Part shown: positions 13,281 to 25,868 of the stretch, one piece after another | Layout of the letters: each line of letters starts with the position of its first letter | Position numbering within the stretch: the stretch's first letter is position 1 | From: Oxyruncus cristatus | Taxonomy: Eukaryota > Chordata > Aves > Passeriformes > Cotingidae | Reading direction: 5' to 3' | Assembly: GCA_013399855.1 (NCBI GenBank) | Contig: VXAY01004946.1 | Coordinates: forward strand, 229,606-293,605 | Length of the DNA: 64,000 bases | Notes under the pieces: generated by a model | What the model was told of the DNA's origin: nothing | Seen by the model: only the letters and a program-made list of their open reading frames with translations | Databases searched by the model: none | Position numbers and translations under genes: made by a program

Positions 13281-14458
13281 TTATAGAAACTACTTTTCCT
13301 AAGCAAATGTCTTTAAGTGTAAATAAATTATAAAGAAAATAAATAATCTATGAAAATCTCTAAGTCTTCTGGTTTATTCACTGTGCTGCTTGAGCACTGA
13401 GGATATTTCAGATTATCTTACTGTTTTCCTGTTTGTGTCTTCTAGGTTTTTACTATAAGTATCTAAATATCCCCTGATTCTTAGTCCTCTTTATGCATTT
13501 GTCTTGTTAATATTGATGATGTGGTGGTTTTTGAAACCACTAATCTTAGTTTAATGTCATTCTCACAAGTCTAGCTAATCTGTGGTCAAAGGTATTCTTC
13601 CTGTTCTTCATGGCATGAACTCTGCTCCCTTTCTTAGAATTTGACTCTTGATTAAGGAAATCAAAACATTTCCCAATACCATAATCTAAGAAGGCATACC
13701 TGTTCTAGGTTGTTCTTGTCTTCTCTTAGGCCTTTTTCATCTGCCACCAGGGGTGGTGACTAGTAAATGATGAATTGCTCCCAGTCGGTCCCTGTAGAGA
13801 AGATGGTCCACCTTCTGAGGGTCTGCAGCATTGCTCCTTCTAGCCAATTTATCCTTGGTGCTGCTTTGCCATCATTAACACTTGGCTGATTATGTCAACT
13901 ACTCTCAAATGCTTTCCAATCTGACTTGTCCTATTGGTATTTTTATCCCTGCTTCCTGAGAGATTTGAGTAGGAGGCATGCCAGACAGTTTCCGACTTCC
14001 AGCTTTCACTAATTGAAACCTTTGATTGCAGTGTTGAAAAACAGATCAAAGACCAGGACTGGAATGAGTGAGGAAAAAGGGGGAGGAAACACTCAGGATC
14101 TTTGTGTGGATGGAGTATGCATGCTAAGAAAATCTTTGTATTCATTGGTCATAATGATAAACTTAAGCTTTGACTTTTTTTCCTCTCTGCAGACTTTTCT
14201 TTACATTCTTTCTCAAAGCTCCCTTATTGCTCATGGCTTATCTTCCACTACCTGTTAATCTGTTGTATACTGAGCTCTTTTTTGCTTACATGAAGTCCTG
14301 TCCTCTTGCTAGGTATCACCAATAACCAAAACCTGCAATGACAAGACAGATAGTTACACCTTTTTGTTCTCAGCCTCCATGTGATATTCACTCAAGCAGG
14401 AGGCCTGATATTGCCAACCACACACATTCTTCAACATCCTTTTGTCCTCAACTTCTAA
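13281..14458. other. unassigned stretch, possibly old repeat-derived
   Basis: The interval has no long frame and no clear homology. Its position between CR1 pieces suggests old repeat DNA, but I cannot name a family. Confidence 0.4.
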
Positions 14459-14715
14459 AAGAGGGTCAAGTGGGTAGATTTAGATTAGATATATGGAAGA
14501 AATTCTTTACTGTAGAGGTGGTGAGACACTGGAACAGGTTGCCCAGAGAAATTGTGGATGCCCCATCCCTGGAAGTGTTCCAGGCCAGGTAGGATGGGGC
14601 TCTAAGCAACTTGGTCTAGCAGAAGGTATCCATCCCTGCCCATGGCAGCGGGTTGGAACAAGATGATCTTTAAGGTCCTTTCCAACTCAACCTATTCTTT
14701 GATTCTATTATTCTA
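14459..14715 (+). mobile_element. CR1 LINE 3' fragment, plus strand
   Basis: The sequence encodes the last RT residues ([11 protein letters not shown], then [17 protein letters not shown]) and continues through the 3' UTR with the usual GGTTGGAACAAGATGATCTT stretch. It ends in two decayed octamers (GATTCTAT, TATTCTAC). It is a roughly 255-base 5'-truncated copy of the subfamily related to the 23.7 kb element. Confidence 0.95.
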
Positions 14716-16570
14716 CAAATTACAATTTTTTACACTACTCCATGAAAATTAGGAATGCTAATACTACTTTAGTTTTTCGTTCCCTCAGTAAAGGATTGTT
14801 TTCTGCCTTGCCAAGAAGTCATGCTGTTCTACAAACGAAAATTATGCCATAACATGCAGTTATAAGGGGAGAAAACAGTGAACTAAATTTCACAGAAACT
14901 CTTGAATCTATAATTTTAACTCTTTTGAGTTCTACCTTTGTCCCCTTAGAAATTCTTGAAATTATTTATTAGCCCAATTGAAACTATGGCTCTCTATTTA
15001 AAAAGTGCTGTTCTTTTACTGCACAGTGGCTTCAATTACCTTGAAGGAGACAGTTTTTATTCCTTCTTGAATGCACAGAGATTTGTTCAAATTCTTCATC
15101 TCTGAACTTTACTCAAACAAGATACTTTGACACCTACTTTGCTCAAGCTACTCTAAACAGAAACACATTTTTTCCTTATCATTGTGATCTTTCTATGCCT
15201 ACTCTGAATTCTCCATTGAATAAAATTCAAGTTACTGTTTCTCAGCATCAAAGGTTTTATTGTCTCTGCTAATCTAGTGTTCTGAAAGTTATTCAGCCAT
15301 ACCTTGGGCCACCTTCTACTCTTCCAGAAATGCAACATTTGATTATAGATGTCTTTTCATTTTCTACAGTTCCACTTACAAAAACTGAATTGTTTTAGAA
15401 TTCATTTAACTCATTAAAATACTCCAATATTCTCTAAAGAATTAATCAATGTTTTTCTTAAGACTCCTCGTGATATCTTTCAGAAAGTGACCAATTCCAA
15501 AGTGGTTAAAGAATAGTCATGTAATATTTTTTCATGTGCCCATAAATACAACATATAAAAATATGTAATCGTATATCTATTATTTTACCTGAATTCTCTA
15601 ACTTTTCTGTATTACATCCTTAGTCTTTTGAGCTTTCAGAAAATACCATTTACTGGAATATCAGCAATATATAAAAGTTAAAATGCAAAAGTCACAGGTT
15701 ATAGTCATATAGGAATTCCAACATATTTGAAAATAATAGATCACTATAAAGACCTGAGTAAGAGTAGAAACATGGGCAGAATATATCAAGAAACAAACCA
15801 TTAGACTTTCTGACATTGAATATCATCTTATATTACTATCAAACCTGCTGAAATAAAATGCCAATTGTACCAGCCTTATTAGAACTATCAGAATCTTATT
15901 CAGATGCAAATAACTGCAATAAATTTTGGAGAAGAAAATATAGAGACAAGATGCTTGTTGAGATGTGTTATATGACTGAAAGATACCATATTCAATAAAT
16001 TAAATGTTAGAGATTTGGCAGCAAAAATACTAGTACCATCTAAGCTTCACAGAGGGAAGAATTAGCACACTACAAGAAAGTATCCTCTATTACTGTGGAG
16101 ACACATGGTGACACTACATGTGAAATAAAGTGTACGTCAGAAAAACAAAAACATGGACAGACAAGTGTTCAGGGAACCAGATTTTTAAAGCGCTTAAAGA
16201 AGGAAGACTTACAAGAAGAAATTAATGGAGCTCTTATTTTTTTCATTATTAAGATATGGTTAGAGAAAAAGACTATTATTCACAGTTATTATTTATGTCC
16301 AAATGCTTAGAACCAAAACCTCAGCTTGTACAAATCTGTGCAGTTTATTTGAGAACACAATAGCTATGCCGATTTTTTAGTGGAGGGTAAGACACTAAGA
16401 ATAGAAGAAAAATTTAAGTTGATATGGGTATGCAGTAAGAGAATTTCAGTAGAGTAAAATAAGAAAAGAACCCTCTCTGTAAAGTACATTACATTTTAGA
16501 GCAGACTCACAAAATGATTGGAGCAATGGAGACCACTATGACTAAGAAAGTGAAAGGTGTTATAAACTTC
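14716..16570. other. AT-rich non-coding stretch
   Basis: No gene, repeat family or regulatory feature was recognised. Only short chance frames are present. Confidence 0.55.
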
Positions 16571-16666
16571 ATGATATGGTTTAGTTGGTATGGTGGTATT
16601 TGGTCAAAGGTTGGATTTGATGATCTTGGATGTCTTTTCCAACCTTAATGATTCTATGATTCTATG
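16571..16666 (+). mobile_element. CR1 LINE 3' tail, about 96 bases
   Basis: This is the terminal CR1 3' UTR only. It carries the segment around TTGATGATCTTGGATG and CTTTTCCAACC, and ends in tandem ATTCTATG octamers (two copies at 16651-16666). It belongs to a different 3' UTR subfamily from the 14.5 and 24.5 kb copies. Confidence 0.93.
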
Positions 16667-19629
16667 TTAAGTCTGGCACTAGGACAGGTTGAGATCCACA
16701 GCAGCAATTGGGGAGTGCAGGACAGAGAGATGGTAACAACTGGGAGACTAGAAATAGGAGAGAGACAACTCTCAAAGCAGTGGGGACAAGACAAGATGTG
16801 GTGTGATTAGGGAGGTAAACTGAGGAGAAGGGTTGATGAGGTGGAATGCAGAGTTCAGAAAGATTATAAGCAGACAACAGTTGAAAGGAAGAGATACGTA
16901 GATTAAAAGAAAGCCAGAAAGAAGTAAATAGAATTGTCTGTGCCAGAAAAATGGGACTGGGAAGAAATCAAGGGTGGGAAAGAGATAGGAATGATCCAGG
17001 CTTCCAGTTAGAGAACACGCAAAAAAGAAAGGAGAACAGGCTTTGAATGAATGGGCAGAAACATATGTATTCACAAGAGACATTTTTTCTGCAGAAAGCC
17101 TGCAGTGGAGCTGGCATGGCCTGAGTCTCACTCAACTTAGTCCTGGTAGTGTTTAGAATTAGAATGTTCAGGTTTAATGTTGTAAGTTTCCCATAATCAG
17201 AATTTCTAAAAGTCACTAACAAACCAGACATATAACTCCCTGCTTGTTATTGACAAATTACTGTATCATGAAGTTCTTATAAAAAAATCTATTTAATATG
17301 CTTAAAGAGAAACCATAAAAACAAAATGTTGCACAATCTGCTTTGCTATATTCTTGGCCAGAGTTCTATAAAATCCCATAATGAAGTGATTCAGTTCAAG
17401 CAACAGAGCTCTGGTGGATACACAATATATGCATCTTAAAGGTTTCCTTTAGTTTTGCTACAAAATGCAGAGTTCTGTGTGAGCAGCATGGTAACAGAGG
17501 TAGAACTAAACATTGGTTTAATCTCTCAGATGGACAAAGTAGAGATCCACAGAATCATAAATACTTTTACAGTTTTCTGTCCCTGAAGTCATATCCAGGA
17601 TGGAAAAGCCAAGGATGATTATATTATTCTTCCCACTACTAATAGGTGTAACTTCCTCCTCTGATATCTGGAGGTTATATATAATATTTTTGTCATTACT
17701 GTCTTAGGAGGAAGGAAATGAAGTAATTCCCTACACTGACATCATCAGAAATCTTAATTTACCCTTCTCAAAAGAAACTTAAGGACAGAAGCTGTTAAAA
17801 TCACCTCATACCCCTGCACAGAAAGATTGATTTTGCTCCTATCTATTCATAAAGGCGCATCTTTGGTCTTAAAATTATTATTCTGTTCTTGAAAAGTAAA
17901 TTGTGGAACTGGCATCATGCTTCAATTTTTTTTTTGTGTTATATCTGTTCGGTTTACAAACAATGAATGTTCTTGTGATTGTGCCAACCTTGCATACTCA
18001 TTCTGAAATGTTACATTTTCTCAGGTATATGTCAAAGAAGTGGTGCAAACGCAACTTGAAGTTAGTAGGAATATACTGAAATATATTCCACAGGCATAAG
18101 AGCAGACCTAAAGATTCCAGTGACAAAAATTTAATCTAAATTACAGTATTTTAAGTGGCATAAATAGGTTTGAATAATTCCAGAATTTCACAGTGCAACA
18201 TGAATTAATTTTTTTCATGATAGACAAGATAAATATCAAATATTGTGTATATCTGCCTAGGATTCAATTAGATCTCCACGAGCTGTCCAAGTGTCCAGAA
18301 TAAACACAGAAAAGTAGCAAACAGCCTGACATACAAAACAGATGGCAGTGTATTGGTGTGACACATGAGCCAGCTGTAAACAAGAATCAGAGCATACTTA
18401 GTCACAAGATCCAGTACAAACCAATGTACTTTGTATGTCAGAGATTTAACCATCCTGAGTGTCATGCCAGAATGCTGCTGATAGTCCTTAGAGCTATCTT
18501 AGCTGTCCTCACACAGCACTACAGCCTTGGGTGCAATCCAATCCATAGCCCCTCTATAGAAGTGCTTATAATCACAGGAAAACAACATGTGAAAGGATAG
18601 AGGAAATTTTAACATATGATACAATTTTGTCTTCAAATTTCCATCACTGAATGTACAAGCAAGATACTTAGCATGCACAGCAACACTTATAAAAACATTA
18701 AAAATGGCTTTGACATTGAAATAAACATTAGTTTCTAAGTGTGCTGTTCTTACAGTCTAATTTTAATTACAAATCTCTCCAACACTGGTTTCCAGGACTC
18801 TGTATTTCAAATATGATTAACAACACCCTAAACATGGTTATGTAAGACAACATAACTATTACCAGTGTAATCCTACAGTAACATTAGGAAATCCAGAACT
18901 CAAATGTAAGAGGAAACTTTCAAGTTTAATTAGGAAAAAAACCCATAATGAACGGTTTGTAATGACACATCTCATTAACCATTTATTGTTAATTACATTT
19001 GCAGTACTCTCTATCTCTCTCTATGATGACGGGCATCACAGAGATGGGTCTCAATTAGGCCATCATCAACCTAAAGACCAAGCCCAGTTCACTAGAAAGG
19101 TTGGTCATACAATTATCAGGCTGTAAGATTGCTTCTCACAAGAACCAAGCCCTCCTCTTTTTTTCTCTCCCCACAATATCAGGAGTCACACTTCTAATCT
19201 ACCAGGCTTCTACGTCTCAGGTCTGCCCCAAGCTCCATGCACTAGCACTGTAGCCCCCTTCCTCCCAAGCTGTTTCCTCAAAATCACCATGCCCTTTTCC
19301 AAATTCCTCCTGCCTGCCACATAAATCCCAGTCACTATACACTTGCCTGGGAAGGTCTCCACTTGTCTTTGGCTCCAGCAGAAATCTGCCCAGTGAAACC
19401 TCTGAAACCAAGTGTTCAGCTCCCAGCAGCAGAAGACAAGGGCTTCTTAGAACATCCGCCACCTCTACCCCTGCTGACACGTGTGGTTGCTGTGGACCAG
19501 CCTGCTCCCTTCTGCAGAATGCTTGGCCAAATCAGAGAATTGCAAGATGCCAAACAATTCATTATTTTCAGAGTAATTAGGTAAAGAAATTCTTTGTGAC
19601 ATTACTAATACTAATGTGAAAACATGAGA

Positions 19630-19684
19630 GAAAAAATTTAAAAAAATTCTTTTTTTTTAAATTAAAAAAAAATTTTTTTTTAAC
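19630..19684. repeat. A/T homopolymer tract with palindromic structure
   Basis: Alternating runs of A and T (T9, A3, TT, A9, T10 and similar) can fold on themselves. It is low-complexity DNA, with no coding or retroelement context. Confidence 0.85.
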
Positions 19685-20562
19685 TGATTGAAACTCAAGA
19701 AACTGTAATGTTTGTTAGAGTTTAGAATTTGTGTGCTTTTTAAAATATTGTGCCTCTATTGCCCATTTTACCCTGCTTCCAAAATGAAACTAAATCTAAT
19801 CTTGTTAAGAGATTTGAAGCATTCTAATGCATCTCCCCACTAACTACCTTCATTTGACACCTTCTGACTCCTTGAGTTGCAATCACTAAAGAAGTACCAG
19901 GAAGGTAGCTTAGCTCAAAGCTAAAAAGCTTTTCTTTTCTGGCACCAGATCGCAAACTATCATTGTAGAAGATCATAATATCTTTGGACTGAACAGTCAA
20001 GCTAATCAGATTAAAATATTTCAAATGTTTCCCATAGACATCTTGACAGTAAATTGGTCTCTAATGTGAATTTCCAATCCTAAAAACAAGGAGTTAAAAC
20101 AAAATGTTTAAAGACAAGGATGGAAGATATTAGTGAGTCAAAGATATATATTCTTTCAAAGATATAAAACAGAGCAGTCATCCACGCTACAACTCAACAG
20201 GTAACGATCTTGGACACAGGTTTATTATTTCATGGCTCCATGATTCAACTAGAGACACTGTACAGCCAACAGTGCTTTTAATGCAACCAGTTTATGTCCT
20301 CTTTTTCAATCTACTGTTCTTCAGCTGAAGACCTATTCATCAAGAAAGGCAAAGGAATCATCCACTTAGAGCAGGGGCAACATGCACTGTTTCTCCTTAA
20401 GTGTTGACCCTTGTGAGGGAACAGTGGGAAGAAGGAATTTTTTGGTCAACTGTTCTCTCAAACACGATCTGTTGTTGGCAAGTAGCTGCAGCTGCAGCAG
20501 TCTCTGATCCAATGAGGTCCAGCCACTGAAACTGGGAACATAAAAGAATTAACCATTTTTAT

Positions 20563-20590
20563 TTTATATATACATATATATATATATAAA
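20563..20590. repeat. (TA)n microsatellite
   Basis: A TATATA tract interrupted by one C and ending in a longer TA run is likely length-polymorphic. Confidence 0.9.
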
Positions 20591-22823
20591 GAGAAAGGAC
20601 AGGTTAAATAGGCAATAAGTTGAAGTGATACTCAGGAAACTGTCACATGCAGTAACAAAGATAATGCATGATGAGAAATAAGAGGGATCTGATATTTGCT
20701 CTCTGAACTTTCCATCTTAGTCAATGGTCTTTATTTTCTGAAGGAGGATAGTTTCATCGCAGGATAGTTTCTGTGGTAAACAGAAAACAAAAAGACATAA
20801 GTTCCAGACTTGGCAACTAAATACATCACATCCTGGACAAAAATGTGAAGATTTCATAATCATCTGAATTGCACAACTTCTGGTGTGCAATTTTCTCATA
20901 GCTTGCCCTTTCATTGAAAGAAAATGTTTTTATTATTTCTTTCCTAAAAATACAACATGCAGTGTAAACTATGGGTAATGCCAATCCCTTCACCCAGATT
21001 TGTTCTAAAATGTCTTTTGCCAACTGCAGCTACAGGGAAAATAACTGTGGTGTCTCAGTGAATGTATTGGTTCTAACGAGGTTGTGAGAAAATGCAGAAA
21101 CTGGCAAAAATTACAGTTTTATTAAGCAGGTGAGAAAAAACATAACTGAAGGCAAGGTAGTTTTGAATTCTCACTTAGTCCTCTCTTCTTTTTGTAAACA
21201 AATATATATCTTTACCCTTCAAAATATAATTTTCTATCAGTCATTACAGCAAATCAGCTTTTTCAGGTTTGTAGTGGTTGCCATCAAGGATGGATAGATG
21301 GTGTCTTGGAAGATGACAGTAAACAATTTCAAATATTCTACTAATGCCCCTTGTCACAAAGATCTAGCTACCAGTGAAGTCAAAGTCCTTATATGTTGGA
21401 TATGTACCTTTAGAAACTTCTTTTGCAGTTTTTTTGCTTTTGCTCCTCTGACCTTACTACCAGTTCCCACTATTTTCTATCTCCATGGTGATCTGGGAGC
21501 CAACCCAGCATAAAATTAATTGCTCTAAATTAAAAAAAAAAAAAAATAGGGAAAAAAAGAGTTTTTGAACTAACTTTTTTTTTCCTGTAGAGTCAAATGA
21601 CTGTAAGTGCTGACATGAAAAGTGTGGTGTATGAAGAGAACAAACTAGCTTAAAAATTATCTCGCTGCCTTATACTCCTGCTTGAAGTTCTCTGAATGAA
21701 ATGCCTAGAACAGTTTAACTTAGACTAAACACTCTATCATTTGTCCCTTTCTGGGGCTATACAGGGTTATCTAAGCAAGGGCTCCAACTGAGCCGAAGAA
21801 GACTTGCTAAAAATATGCAGTTATAGTCTGATTAGCTGAAGAAGAAACTTCTTATAGCAATAGGACTAGAAAAATATTAACATACCTACATGGATTTATT
21901 TTGCTGTGTTACGCACTTGGAACATATTTGGGGAAAAAATGAAGCTGTGCAGTTTATTTTTTAAATAAAAATAATAGAGGTTATTAATTCTGTAAGAAAC
22001 AACAAGCAAAACATGCTGATGTATGTTCAGTGAATCACATCCAATATTAGTAAAAATAGTCAGAGGTAGCCAGCACTACTAACACAATTGGGTTTTGGTT
22101 AATCAGAGACAATGGTGAAAAATGTTGTTTTGGGGGATATCACAGTGCTTGCTAGAGTAAATTCAGCTGGTTATTTCACCAAGTCAGTTACTGGAGATAA
22201 GAGAAGATTTGTAAAGAGGGGGTAAAGGTAGATATAATCAATCCATTTGAAAAATTGTCACTCTATTTTATGTACTCTGCAAATATGTTATTAATTATAT
22301 TAAAATAATATTATTGAGATTGAATACAGTAGAGCAAAGGCCTATAAGTGTGTTTTAAGGAATCTTATGAAGATTCTTCCAGGTTTGGTGAATCCCTAGG
22401 GTCCGAGCAGTCTGTTTTATTCTGCTCTTCTGACATTTATTAGCATATGACTGTGCCAAGACAGGCAGGATGCTTCAGCAACCGAGTATAACCAGATATA
22501 CTAAAAAATTTTAAAAATAATTGCCTGTATGCTTCTCTTATGCTCTTAAACAGATAGGCACTGATGCAGTAGATTGCACTACACAGAATTGTTTAGCCTG
22601 TTTCCAGCCTGGAGCTTAAAGGGAGGTTTAAGTCCAAAATGATGAATTCTAGGAAATCTTTTAGGAGAAATAATTGTACTTAAGAAACTGGACAAAAATT
22701 TCATGTGATTTTACCCTCTAAAGATATGTTCTATTTCAATTCAACTCACCTCTATTCATGATTTACTGACAAAGAACTCTATGAAAGTGACCACAAAATG
22801 CTTTAAAACATTGGCAGCAGCAA

Positions 22824-22843
22824 CAAAACAAAACAAAACAAAA
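22824..22843 (+). repeat. (CAAAA)4 microsatellite with A-rich flank
   Basis: Four tandem CAAAA units are followed by an A-rich TAAAAAAATAATAA flank to about 22860. It lies just left of the old CR1 remnant. Confidence 0.9.
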
Positions 22844-22879
22844 TAAAAAAATAATAACAACTGTGGTCAACTCTGAAAA

Positions 22880-23695
22880 GAGTTATCTAAGAATAATGAA
22901 GCCTGTTAAAAATATGCTAAAGAGGGTAGCTAAAAGGTGATAAAAAGTTGACTAAATGAGTTAAATCCCTGACAGCAGCACGAGTACAATTTACAGACTA
23001 CACTAAAGGTAAAAAGGATATGCATACTTCCTGTCATGAAAGATTTGAGAAAAGCTAAAGGAAGCCAGCATGGTTAAACAACAGTACAAGAAAGATTAGC
23101 AAATACAAGAAGGCAAGTAGTGTCCAAATATGGAAAGTAGAGAGGATGAAAATTTGGCAGGTTAAATATAAAAATTGAGTAAGACAAACCAGAAGACCGC
23201 TTGAAGAAAGTTTGCAAAAAACCAACAATAAATATTTTTTCAAATATATCAGGCAAAGGAAGTCTGTCTGGGAGTCCAAAGATCCAGCCAATATTCAGAG
23301 GATAAAAGAAACAGGGAAGGCAGGGAAGGCAGGGTCATAAAAAAAGAAGCAAAATTAAACCTCTGTTTTTTGTTCACTGTGGAAGCAAATGAAAAGGCTT
23401 TCAGGCCAGAAACCTTCTTTACTGAGAAGTCATTATAGGAGCTGACTCAAATTTAAGTTACAGAAGAAATAGATAAAAAAATGATAACAGCCAGGACCAG
23501 ATGTCGTCCACCGAGGAACTCAATGATAAAATAGCTTAGCCAATAAGTTTGATGTACAACCTTTGAATTAGAAGTGCCTGAGTGCCTATGGACTGGAATG
23601 GAACAGATGTAATGCCACTTTTTAAAATGGGTTCTAGGACAGAGACAACCTCTAAAGACTAGTAAGCTTATTGTTTGCACTGGACAAATTAGTCT
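22880..23695 (+). mobile_element. ancient CR1-like LINE, left part (ORF2 middle)
   Basis: Translating across stops and frameshifts gives the CR1 ORF2 order. First is a RKPAWLN segment (about 23060), the conserved post-endonuclease motif, followed by a WK-containing helix and KYFFKYIRQ (about 23230). Next comes a SQDQMS-like segment (about 23490), then PISLMY and a tract matching the DW...ANVTP-F-KG RT entry motif (about 23590-23640). Stops are frequent, so this copy is much older than its neighbours. The matching RT core resumes at 24956, which implies the intervening elements landed inside it. The start is approximate. Confidence 0.7.
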
Positions 23696-24567
23696 AGTGT
23701 GGTTGACACACCTGAAGGACAGGATGCCACCCAGAGGGGCATGGACAAGCTCGAGAAGTAGGCCCATGGGAATCTCATGAGGCTTAACAAGACCAAGTAC
23801 AAAATGCTGCACCTGGTTTGGGGCAAACTCGGGTATCAATACAGGCTGGAGGATGAACACATGGAGAGCAGCCCTTCCAAGAAGGATTTGGGGGTGCTGG
23901 TGGATGAGAGGCTGGACATGACCCAGCAATGTGCACTTGCAGCCCAGAAAGACAGTTGTGTCCTGGGCTGCATCAAAAGTAGCATGGCCAGCAGGGTGAG
24001 GGAGGGGATTCTGTCCCCCCTACTCTGCTCTGGTGAGACCCCACCTGGAGTGCTGCATTCTGGAGTGCTGGGGTCCCCAGCACAGGAAGGTCATTGAACT
24101 GTCGGAGCAAGTCCAGAGGAGGGTCACCAAGTTGATTAGGGGGATGGAGCACCTCTCCTACAAGGAAAGGCTGAGAGAATTATAACTGTTCAGCCTGAGA
24201 AAGAGAAGGTTTCTGGGTAACCTAAAATCCTGTGGCCTTTCAAGACCTGAAAAGAACCTACAAGAAATATGGAGAGAGATTATTTACAAGGGTATGTAGT
24301 GACAAGGCAAGGGGGAATGGCATAAAATTGAAAGAGAGTAGGTTTAGATTAGATATTAGAAAGAAATTCTTTGCTGTGAGGGTGCTGAGACACTGGAACA
24401 GGTTGCATAGAGAAGTTGTGGATGCCCCATCCCTGGAATTACTCAAGCCCAGGTTGGATGGGGCTCTGAGAACCCTGGTCTAGTGAAAGGTGCCCAAACC
24501 TATGACAAGGGGGTTGGAACTAGGTGGTCTTTAAGGTTCTTTTCAACCTAAGACATTCTGTGAAATT
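23696..24567 (+). mobile_element. younger CR1 LINE 3' half inserted in older CR1
   Basis: This is about 870 bases of CR1. It starts in the palm/thumb part of RT (equivalent of KMLHL), continues through GVLVDERLDM and QCALAA (about 23890-23950), GCIKSSMASR and the HLEY-equivalent region. It then covers the C-terminus (RFRLDIRKKFF, RHWNRLHREVVDAPS, about 24340-24440), and the 3' UTR ends near ACATTCTGTGAAAT. The frame is broken at several points (for example TATAACTG near 24180), so it is inactive. The sequence stays close to the avian consensus, so it is much younger than the flanking CR1 pieces. Confidence 0.93.
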
Positions 24568-24589
24568 GGTGGTAAATACAGAAGTGAAC

Positions 24590-24951
24590 CCCCCAGCAAG
24601 GAGGCTGGGGGGATTGCAAGGCAGAGGCTACACAGCTGAGACAACAGGCCACACTGACCAGACGGATATTCCATACCATGTTGCATCATGCTCAGCATAT
24701 AGAACTGAGGGAAGGCTGGCCAAGAAGCTCCTGCTCAGGGATGGAATGGGCATTAGTTAGTGGTGAGCAATTGTTTTCGTTTGTATCTCTTGTCTATCAT
24801 GGGGTTTACTTCTCTCTCTTTGTTNTATTATTATTGTGTCTTGACCCATGAGTTTTTTCACTTTTACCCTTTGCAGCTCTCTTCCCCCCCATCCTGCTGG
24901 GGGTGAGTGGTTGCATGGTGCTTAATTGCCAATTGGGGTTAAACCAAAACA
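24590..24951 (+). mobile_element. 5'-truncated solo LTR fragment (avian ERV family)
   Basis: From about 24593 the sequence matches the 3' two-thirds of the same LTR family as the element at 58158. Shared blocks are GGCTGG near the left end, GGATATTCCATACCATG (24664-24680), GTGGTGAGCAATTG (about 24760), and a terminal TGGTGCTTAATTGCC followed by GGGGTTAAACC. The 5' end of the LTR is missing. It abuts the 3' end of the CR1 copy, with about 22 unassigned bases between. One ambiguous base (N) is at 24825. No internal retroviral sequence remains. Confidence 0.8.
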
Positions 24952-24955
24952 TAGC

Positions 24956-25868
24956 TGCTGCAGTCTACCTGAATTTTCAAAAAGCGTTGAACGAGGTGCT
25001 TCATCTAAAGTTTTTGTAGGGCCTTAGAATAAGAGAGAACATTTACTCATGAATTCAAGACATGATAGACAACATAGTCTTGGATTAATTTGATCCCTGG
25101 AAGAAGGTCTGCATATATGCATGCTGAGTCTGTGCTGCTCAAAATTTTGGAAAATAGCCAGAGTACAGTGTTTCCTGTGACTACTACACTATCCTTATTG
25201 AAGGATAGTGAAGATAAGTGTTATCAATGAAGGGTAGAAGTAAATAATGAAACATAGTGACTGGATTTTAAAATGGGAGATAAAATTCAGTGAAGACAAA
25301 GCACTGCACAAGACAAAACAGAAAGCGTTAATGGACGAGTACCCCACAGGAATGAGTTCAAGGATAGTAGATGTTTTTGTGCTCAGTATTCAGTAACTGT
25401 TGGGGAAAATAAACAATGTCTAAAAGTATTAAGAAGAAAACAGAGAACATTACAATGCCATTAAATAGACTGTATCCTCCTTCTTTCAATAAAAGGAGTT
25501 ATCAAATACAACTAGTAATTGGCTGGGTCAGAAACAAGATAATGTGTCTGAGCTAAGAAGCTTTATGCCAAAAAATTTCAAAGAGCTAATAAAAGACAAA
25601 ATGATCAAGGTCAATTAAAAAAATATCTTCCCTGACAGAAAGAAATGTAGTCACCAAGCTACAAATTCTTGAAAGTCCAGAGTGTTCCAGGGAAGTAATA
25701 CTGTAGGGTCTCTTTACTTTCGCATTTGTTGTCCTGGAGACAAGAAGACTTAGGAGAGACTTAATAACAGTCCTCCAATACCTAAGAAAAGGCTACTGAG
25801 AATACAGAAGTTGGACTAGAGATCTCCTGATGTTCCCGCCAACCTGAATGGTTTTGTATTTCTATGAT
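24956..25868 (+). mobile_element. ancient CR1-like LINE, right part (RT core to 3' end)
   Basis: The sequence begins with AAVYLNFQKALNEVLH, a decayed form of the RT motif AVYLDFSKAFDTVSH. It continues with WILKWEIKFSEDKALH (about 25265-25310), corresponding to the KW--KFN-DKCKVLH motif. After a poorly matching interval come LETRRLRRDLITVLQYL (about 25733-25783) and a 3' end with TTGGACTAGAGATCTCCTGA, CCAACCTGAATGG and TTTCTATGATG. Stops and deletions abound. The order continues that of 22880-23695, so I read both as one dead element split by later insertions, with about 60 RT residues lost at the split. Confidence 0.68.
25187..25210. repeat. perfect inverted repeat, 10-bp arms, 4-nt loop
   Basis: CACTATCCTT and AAGGATAGTG flank an ATTG loop. 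The hairpin lies inside the decayed CR1 and no function is implied. Confidence 0.9.

Larger units (their letters stand above)
16667..22820. other. non-coding stretch with AT tracts
   Basis: No gene was recognised. The part at 16670-17110 is conspicuously purine-rich on the plus strand. 19200-19550 is locally more GC-rich but has no convincing coding frame. Low-complexity tracts at 19630 and 20563 are listed separately, and a 15-base A run lies at 21532-21546. Confidence 0.5.

Noticed and set aside
17548..17562. CACAGAATCATAAAT resembling a CR1 octamer tail
   Set aside because: The flanking sequence has none of the CR1 3' UTR blocks, so a chance match is likelier.
23453..23929. 158-codon minus-strand frame
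   Set aside because: It is antisense to the plus-strand CR1 sequence. The plus strand carries the recognisable RT motifs.
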